From assembly GCA_027625915.1 (NCBI GenBank), contig JANTQA010000033.1:186001-250000 (forward strand): DNA of 64,000 nucleotides. Direction: 5' to 3'. This stretch comes from Anaeramoeba flamelloides (lineage: Eukaryota > Metamonada > Anaeramoebidae). Positions 58,050 through 64,000 of this stretch are shown here, piece by piece (position 1 is the stretch's first letter; each line of letters begins with the position of its first letter). The notes beneath the pieces were generated by a model. It made no database searches. It saw only the letters and a list, made by a program, of their open reading frames with translations, and was not told where the DNA came from. The position numbers were made by a program, and so were the translations under genes.

Positions 58050-58854
58050 GGGAGTAGCCACGGTAAAGGAAAATTTTTCATTTTTCTGCAATTTTGAAGA
58101 GGATCAGAAAATAACATTTTTTACTTTGGTTGTCACTCATTGATTTTTATTATTTAAAGTACTTAATTCATTTGATTTTTCTAATTTTTTTTATAAAGTC
58201 TCAAAGAAAGTGCCACAATAGAGTGTTGAGTTGAATTGCTTAAAAAAGTGTATTAAATGTTGAGTGACTTATTTTTAATACTTATCTAAATATTTTGTTG
58301 TGGGATTTAATTTTTTCATTTGTAATTTTTTCATCATTTTTGAATTTTTTTAATCCTGATAACAAAAAGCAATAAGAAAGATTTTTTTATCGGTGAAATT
58401 TGTGATAAATGGATTTTGTTTAAAAAGAACGACAAAATTAGAATTAGGAGAATCACAAGAGAAAATAAGAATGGGGTTTTAATCGCTAGTAATATTCCAA
58501 AAAATAATAATTATCCCAAAATATTACCTGGTTAGGATTTTAAATACTCGGATTTGGTAGAATTGGAGAAGTGAATATGATTATATTTTATAAAATTTTA
58601 AACCACAAAATAACTATAAGTTTTATTCTAAGAATCTAAAATTATAATCTCCCAAAAAAATATTTATTAATGAAAAAAATAAAAATCGAAACAGTTTTCT
58701 CAATTCTTTTCTCTTTTTTTTTATTGTATAGCATTACTAAAAAAACAATTTTTTAGAGAATCTTTTAGAGAATCTACGATCACACCACTAAAATAAAATA
58801 CTCTTTTCTCTGCTCTCTCAAACTTTTATCATGTATTATGATGTATCTACTCCC
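58050..58854. mobile_element. TTAA-flanked DNA element, copy B (805 bp, unnested)
   Basis: TTAA at 58046-58049 and 58855-58858. Ends GGGAGTAGCCACGG and CTACTCCC. The whole element is the reverse complement of copy A (5223-7756) minus that copy's two insertions, and thus serves as the empty site for both. No ORF is present. Non-autonomous. Confidence 0.85.
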
Positions 58855-58858
58855 TTAA

Positions 58859-61800
58859 GGCGCGTGGTCATACTAAAAAAAACTTGTTGTAAATTCATTG
58901 ACAATTCAACAATATTTCCCCTCATCTTGGAATAGATAAGAGAAGTAAAAATTATGATTACCCCAATAGAAAAAATTTCCTTTTAACGCAATTTTCGGAA
59001 ATGAATTATTGTTTTTAAAAGACTGATCTATTTTTCTCATTTTTGAAAAGTTCAAAATCCAACATATTTTTGAAATCATATAAAAAAAATATTATGATAG
59101 TAGAAGAAAGATTGAAATTGTATAATTTTCGACAAAGGAAAGCTTGACAAAAACACACTTATAAAAAAAAACCGACTAGGTTTTGAAATTTCCCAGCATA
59201 AAAAATCTTTTTCATTTCAAATAAAATTACAATAATTATTTTAAACTTATAATAATATAATTTAAGTATTTCAAAGAAAAGTATTAATAAATTTTTTTCT
59301 TTTTTTTTAACAAAAAAATAAGAGAAAACCATACAATCGAAAAAAAGTCCCAAAATACTTTTTCAAAACCTGGAAAAATCAAATTAGAACCTAAATAAAC
59401 ATTTTTATAATTATTGGAATGCATGACATATAACTAAGTGATATTAGAGTAGGTAAAAGTTTTAGTCGGGCAAGAATGTACAAAATTCAAAAAAAATCAA
59501 AATAAGATAACACAAGAAAACAATGGAAAGATAAAAAAGAAAATAATAAAAAAAAAATACAAGATAAAAATACTTATGTTCTACAAGCTAATATCTATCA
59601 AAAATTCATATTCTTGCCGAAGAATAAGTTCTTAAATAACTGTTTCCAGACAGGGAAATATGCTATGATTTAATCGTAGACATAAACAATAAAAATAAAA
59701 AATAAAAATAAATACTTTGTAATTTTATTACATCAAATCAATGATTAATAACCCATTCTAAAATCTTTCAGTGAATTATTAATAATAAGGCAAGGATTAA
59801 AAAAATCATTATTCTTGTTTTTTCCTTCTCATTTTTTAAAGATTTTCAAATAAATACAAAACAAATTTAAATTGATAATCCCAAGCAATGTAAAATGAAT
59901 AAATATTATCAAATATCTCAATTTAAAAATAAAAGTTTGTTTTTTACGCTTGAATATCTGAAAAAGAATATTCGTTAATCTTATAAAATTTAAGAAATTT
60001 AATAAATATTTGCCAATAAAATAAAAGACCAATTTTGTTTTATCTTCAATGATTCATTATTTGGTTTATTTTTTCTTGTATTATTCAAATAAGATTAAAT
60101 TTTAATAATTCTTTGTGCATAAAAACTCTCAAGAAATGACTAAAAGTGAAGATTTCCTCAAAATAAATTTTTTTGGCAAATTTTTCTTTTTGATTTTTGA
60201 TTCAAAAATCCTAACAAAAAGGATCAGATCTTTTGACTTAAAATTTCTTTGTGAAGAATAATTTCTGTTAAAAAGGATAAATCATTCTCTAAAGTTGTTA
60301 AAGGAAGTTGATTTGTCATATTTAATTTTATCGACATATCAATAATTACCCATTTACCTTTATGAAAAAAAAATAAATATGAGTTTTAATACTTGAAAAG
60401 TAGTCAGATGTTTCTAATTTTCTTAATTTTTTTTTAATATTTTTCAACTGATAGGAATAACCATTATATATACAACAAAAATTATTAGATTTAAAGATTA
60501 AAAACTTAATAGATCTTATAAACATTTAGATTTTTTTTTTTTTTTTTAATTAATTTAAAATTCAAAAATCAACACCCTTCTACTGGATATGATTTTAACA
60601 TATTTTAAAATTTAATTGATTTAGTGTGTAAGGGTGCAAATAAACTTGTTTATATTGTTAAAATTAATTGATGAGCGAAATAAAGAAAGTAAAATTTGAA
60701 TTTTACTTTGAGATAATTTCATAAAATTCTTTTCTTTTTTTAAAAATAATCTATAAAATTTTAACATTTCCGGAATTTTAGTATCATAAAAAACCAATAA
60801 TCTTTTAGATTGATTTTTTATCGTACAATATTATAGCTCAACACCCTTATGAAATAAAAATAGGCTTGTTATTACATATTTATCGTTATCATCAACAAGG
60901 CTTCAACTATACAAAAAGAAATAATTAATCAATAATTATCCGTAACCTTTCAGTAAAAACAACAAAATATTTATATAAGAAATTAACAAATTCAGGAAAA
61001 AATAATGGTTTCCAAAAAAACCACAATCTCACAAGAATTTTCAATTAAATCACCTTCTGATAATTATTGGTTTCATTTTGGAAGAAAATCATGATGCCAA
61101 AATACAAAATAAAATTGGAAAAAAGAATTTATCATTACACAATAAACAATAACATTTTTGAAGGTTTTAGATTAATTTTTTTTTTTGGATAGGAAACCTA
61201 AGATCAAACTTTATAAGTTTTTTTGTCTAGAATACAATATGTTTGGATAAACACTAATCATCACCCAAGCAGAGATTATTCGATAATAAAAGTACTCGGG
61301 AGGCCACAACTTTTACTAAAATTTTATTAAATTTTAATTTTAGACTCTAACATTTTCACAAAAGTTCAGTCAAACAAACAAGAAGTGATTCTAACACAAA
61401 TTAAATTATTATGTGATTTTTTTTTTTTTTTTTTGAATTGTTAATAAAATGAGATTTAATAAACAAAAAAATGTTAGTTATATTTTGAGTTGAATGTCAC
61501 ATTATTTCAACAAAAAAAAAACAAAAAAAAAAACAATTTAATTTAATTTTTGATATTGAGATTTATTTTAATAATAATTTAGTTTGTTAAGTAACATTCT
61601 ACAACTCCACACCCCTTTTTAAATCTAATCAATATCCAATTTGATCATTTTTTTTTTCCTGCAAATCTTGAATAATATTATTTAGTTAAAAAGGAAAAAA
61701 AAAAATACACTTTATCTATTCGGTTTGTGAAAATTTTTCTTAGTAAATAATATTAAGATATAATAATCTATCATTCTTAAGAGAAATATATAAAAATTGA

Positions 61801-62169
61801 TGAAATTTTGGTTTATTTATGATGAAAAATCATTTTAAATAGTAACGAAACCTAATTATTTGGCGTTAACATTCTTTTTTTTTATTTTTAAAAATATTGA
61901 TTTACAAATGTTTTTATTGGATTGTAAAAAACAATATGAAGTTAAAGATTTATATTGTTATTTTGATTACTAAAATAATTTAAGAGAAATATTAAAATTC
62001 ACAAACAATGAGTAAATTCTTTATCATTGTTTTTTTTTTAAAAAAAAAATAATTATATTTCAATTGGAGAAGAAAATTTAAAGTTAAAACAATAATTTTA
62101 TACAATTTTTATTTTATATTAAAAATAGGTGATTCAACAAAATTACAACATTGTTACTTTTTGATTTTC
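58859..62169. other. Long AT-rich region, no gene recognised
   Basis: 3.3 kb without a credible protein or RNA gene. A 29-codon frame at about 61005-61094 (MVSKKTTISQEFSIKSPS..) has coding-like composition but no support. T tracts lie at about 60530, 61420 and 61880. No paired repeat was found by eye. Confidence 0.45.
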
Positions 62170-62935
62170 TTTAATTCAGAAGAATTGTGTAAAATCTTTG
62201 ATTTTTCCAGATACATAAGAATTCCAGAAAAGTACTGTTGGGTTTTCTAGAGTTTGTAGTTTATTTGTAAAATCATTAGATTTTAGTTAGGTTTTTTTTT
62301 TTGAGTATTCTATTTATTTAGAAAAACAATAGATTTTTGAAATAAAATAGAAAACCTAAAAAAAAAACCTAGAACACTCAATATAATTAACAAATAAACA
62401 GAAAACACCAAGAAAATCAAGACACTTAACTGAACTCTACCGAACTCTATTCGTCGGGGTTTCCAGAATTCAAAAGAATAGAAAGAAATTACAAAGATTT
62501 TACTCTATTCTTTTAAATTCTGGAAAAGCTAACGGAGGTTTTTTTTTCCTTTGAGAAATAAAACGAAAATTTATTGAAATTTTCGGTTTATTTCTCAAAA
62601 TAAAAAAAAAACTAATGAAAGTGCAGTTGAGTGTCTAGCTTTTCTAAAGGTTTTCTGTTTTACTGGTTAAATCTATCGATTTTCCAAATAAACAGAAAAC
62701 TCAAGAAAAGCTAACGGCGCTTTTCCTAGGTTTTTCAGAATTCAAAAGAATGGAGTAAAATCTTTGATTTAACTCAATTCTTTTCAATTCTGGAAACTCA
62801 AAAAAACCTAACGAAAATCTATTGATTTTACAAATAAACAGAAAACTCAAGAAAACCTAACGTGAAGTGCCTAGGTTTTTATTTCTCAAATTTAAAAAAA
62901 CCTAACGGTAAAAAAGAGGAATTTTAAACTTCTCC
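62170..62935. repeat. Hairpin-repeat cluster (CCTAACG/CCTAGG family)
   Basis: It contains several palindromes. 62455-62532 and 62716-62790 have the 70-bp type (gaattcaaaagaat..attcttttaaattc around 'gatttta'). 62650-62715 has ttttctgttta mirrored by taaacagaaaa. They are separated by 'aaacctaacg' units in both orientations. This is the densest cluster in the window. Confidence 0.68.
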
Positions 62936-63457
62936 CTTAAATTACAATAAAAAAAAAATATTTCACTTTTTATCTTTTTGAAAATAATTACTAATAAACC
63001 TTTCCTCAATAGTATTTTTTTCATTGAGATCAAAAAGAATGAGTATATTGCTCATTTTAGCAGTGTTTTCCAAATTTAATTGTGAATTGATCATAAACTG
63101 ATTGATTTGAAATATTTTTGTGAAAACAAAACTAGATCTTTATATAATTTCTTGATTTGGAAACATGAAGATTTTGGTTTGTATTTTCAAGTTGTTTTTT
63201 ATTGTTTGGTTAAGATGAGTTTCAAAAGAATAAAGTTTAGTTTGGTGTGAAAGTTTTAGAGGATCATGAAAAGTAAAAAAAGGATCAAAAAATAAAATAA
63301 AAAAAAAGAAAGCAAAAAAAATTTAAAGTATTCAGTTGTGTTGGTATTTATCTTTATTGGTTTTGCTGTATTTGTCTAAAAGAATTATTTTTTTCTTGTT
63401 TTTAATAAAAGTTGAAATATCGATGAACGATCAAACCTAATTTTAAAAAAAAGAGAA
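62936..63457. other. 3' flank of the eL29 gene
   Basis: AT-rich. It probably includes the minus-strand 3' UTR. No repeats or genes were recognised. Confidence 0.4.
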
Positions 63458-63670
63458 TTATTTTTTGACAACCTCCATTTCTTTTTCTTGGTTTTTTTTC
63501 TTTTCCATCTTTGCTTTAAGTGTACCTTTTCGAACAAACTTTAAATTCTTAACATATGGAAGAAACATTCCTTTTTTGGATCTGTTCTTTTGCCTTTTTG
63601 GCTTTTTGATACCATTTCTATGGTGTTTTCTATTTTGGTTGTGGTTTGAGTGGTTTCTTCTTTTGGTCAT
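63458..63670 (-). CDS. RPL29: 60S ribosomal protein L29 (eL29)
   Basis: The minus strand from ATG 63670-63668 to TAA encodes 70 residues. The N-terminal third is diagnostic: MTKRRNHSNHNQNRKHHRNG then IKKPKRQK, matching the family signature (K-x-x-N-H-[ST]-x-H-N-Q-x-R-K-x-H-R-N-G-I-K-K-P). The middle segment (KGMFLPYVKNLKFVRKG) aligns with the usual KGVDPKFLRNMRFAKK region. eL29 is a small, very basic protein of the large subunit, and lengths of 55-160 are normal. The open frame extends 12 codons upstream to 63706, but only from a non-AUG codon, so the ATG at 63670 is chosen. No intron is needed. Confidence 0.94.
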   Translation of the reverse strand: MTKRRNHSNHNQNRKHHRNGIKKPKRQKNRSKKGMFLPYVKNLKFVRKGTLKAKMEKKKNQEKEMEVVKK

Positions 63671-64000
63671 CTTTTGTTTTTTTGCTTTTAAAAAAGACAA
63701 AAGCAAAAAAGAATAAAAAAAACAAAAGAAATTAAAGCAAAAAAGAGACTTTTAAGAAACAATTTAAAAAAAGAACTCCACAAGCTAAAAAAAAAAACAA
63801 GAAATCTTACATTTTTTAAATTTGTTGATGAAAATGAATTAAAAAAAATAAAAGTTTTTTTGCTTAAGGGTTTAGCAACTCTTATATATTTTGTCCCCAA
63901 AACTAATAGAGTACTTATTTACACAATGACACAATTAAACTCGGATATAAGAAAACTCATTTATGAACTTTAGAAACATTTCTTATCAGTTTTAAAAGAA
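63671..64000. other. Upstream region of eL29 with a TTAA-element-like end
   Basis: A-rich plus-strand sequence (T-rich leader on the minus strand) that should include the eL29 promoter. At about 63863 the motif TTAAGGGTTTAGCAACTC resembles the TTAAGGGAGTAGCTACAC ends of the TTAA element and could be the edge of another family member running out of the window. Confidence 0.35.

Noticed and set aside
61005-61094. 29-codon frame MVSKKTTISQEFSIKSPS.. as a small gene
   Set aside because: Composition is coding-like but there is no homology, no paralogue in the window and no splice partner; not called.
1-64000. CRISPR array, rRNA operon or organellar insert
   Set aside because: No regularly spaced identical repeats, no rRNA signature and no organellar gene were seen.

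Overview
The window is AT-rich eukaryotic nuclear DNA. It has spliceosomal GT-AG introns, two RNA polymerase III tRNA genes with T-run terminators, a cytosolic chaperonin (CCT) gene, a eukaryotic ribosomal protein gene (eL29), and many TA- or TTAA-flanked DNA elements and LINEs. Gene content (RCC1-repeat protein, SNX9-type sorting nexin, MOB domain protein) and the low-complexity Lys/Asn-rich proteins suggest a free-living, amoeba-like protist. The RCC1 protein style recalls Anaeramoeba, but this is an inference from memory and cannot be confirmed here. No prokaryotic, organellar or CRISPR signal was seen.

Layout. 1-9,700 is repeats with one tRNA (anticodon AGT, 5061-5132) and a TTAA-flanked transposon (5223-7756) into which a MITE and a 5'-truncated LINE have inserted. 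9,730-11,688 (+) is a three-exon SH3-PX-BAR sorting nexin. 13,000-15,172 and 18,692-20,470 are two parts of one large dispersed repeat. Between them lies the last exon of a minus-strand RCC1-repeat gene, whose first exon is at 22,915-23,425 (intron about 6.3 kb, full of nested MITEs). 24,300-28,020 is a run of MITEs. 28,208-31,554 is an apparently whole LINE with a 16-bp target duplication. 32,016-41,509 (+) is CCT2 (TCP-1 beta) in five exons, with introns of 3.0 and 4.4 kb enlarged by MITEs. 42,662-42,733 (-) is tRNA-Arg(TCG). 44,150-48,460 is the second copy of the large repeat. 49,692-52,841 (+) encodes a 1049-residue protein joining a calponin-homology domain to a degenerate MOB domain. 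53,870-55,090 is a decayed LINE. 55,726-56,475 (-) is a coiled-coil protein. 58,050-58,854 is the unnested sister copy of the TTAA element. 63,458-63,670 (-) is ribosomal protein eL29.

The genes are unrelated housekeeping or cytoskeletal/membrane genes, not an operon or gene cluster: protein folding (CCT2), translation (eL29, tRNAs), membrane remodelling (SNX9-like), probable scaffold or cytoskeletal signalling (CH-MOB), and RCC1-type interaction surfaces. Several transposon families occur in two or more copies, and the large repeat supplies 'empty sites' for two MITE insertions inside this same window. The least ordinary features are the CH-MOB fusion that has lost all its zinc ligands, the host exon inside a dispersed repeat, and the MITE families whose interiors are shared while their ends have diverged.
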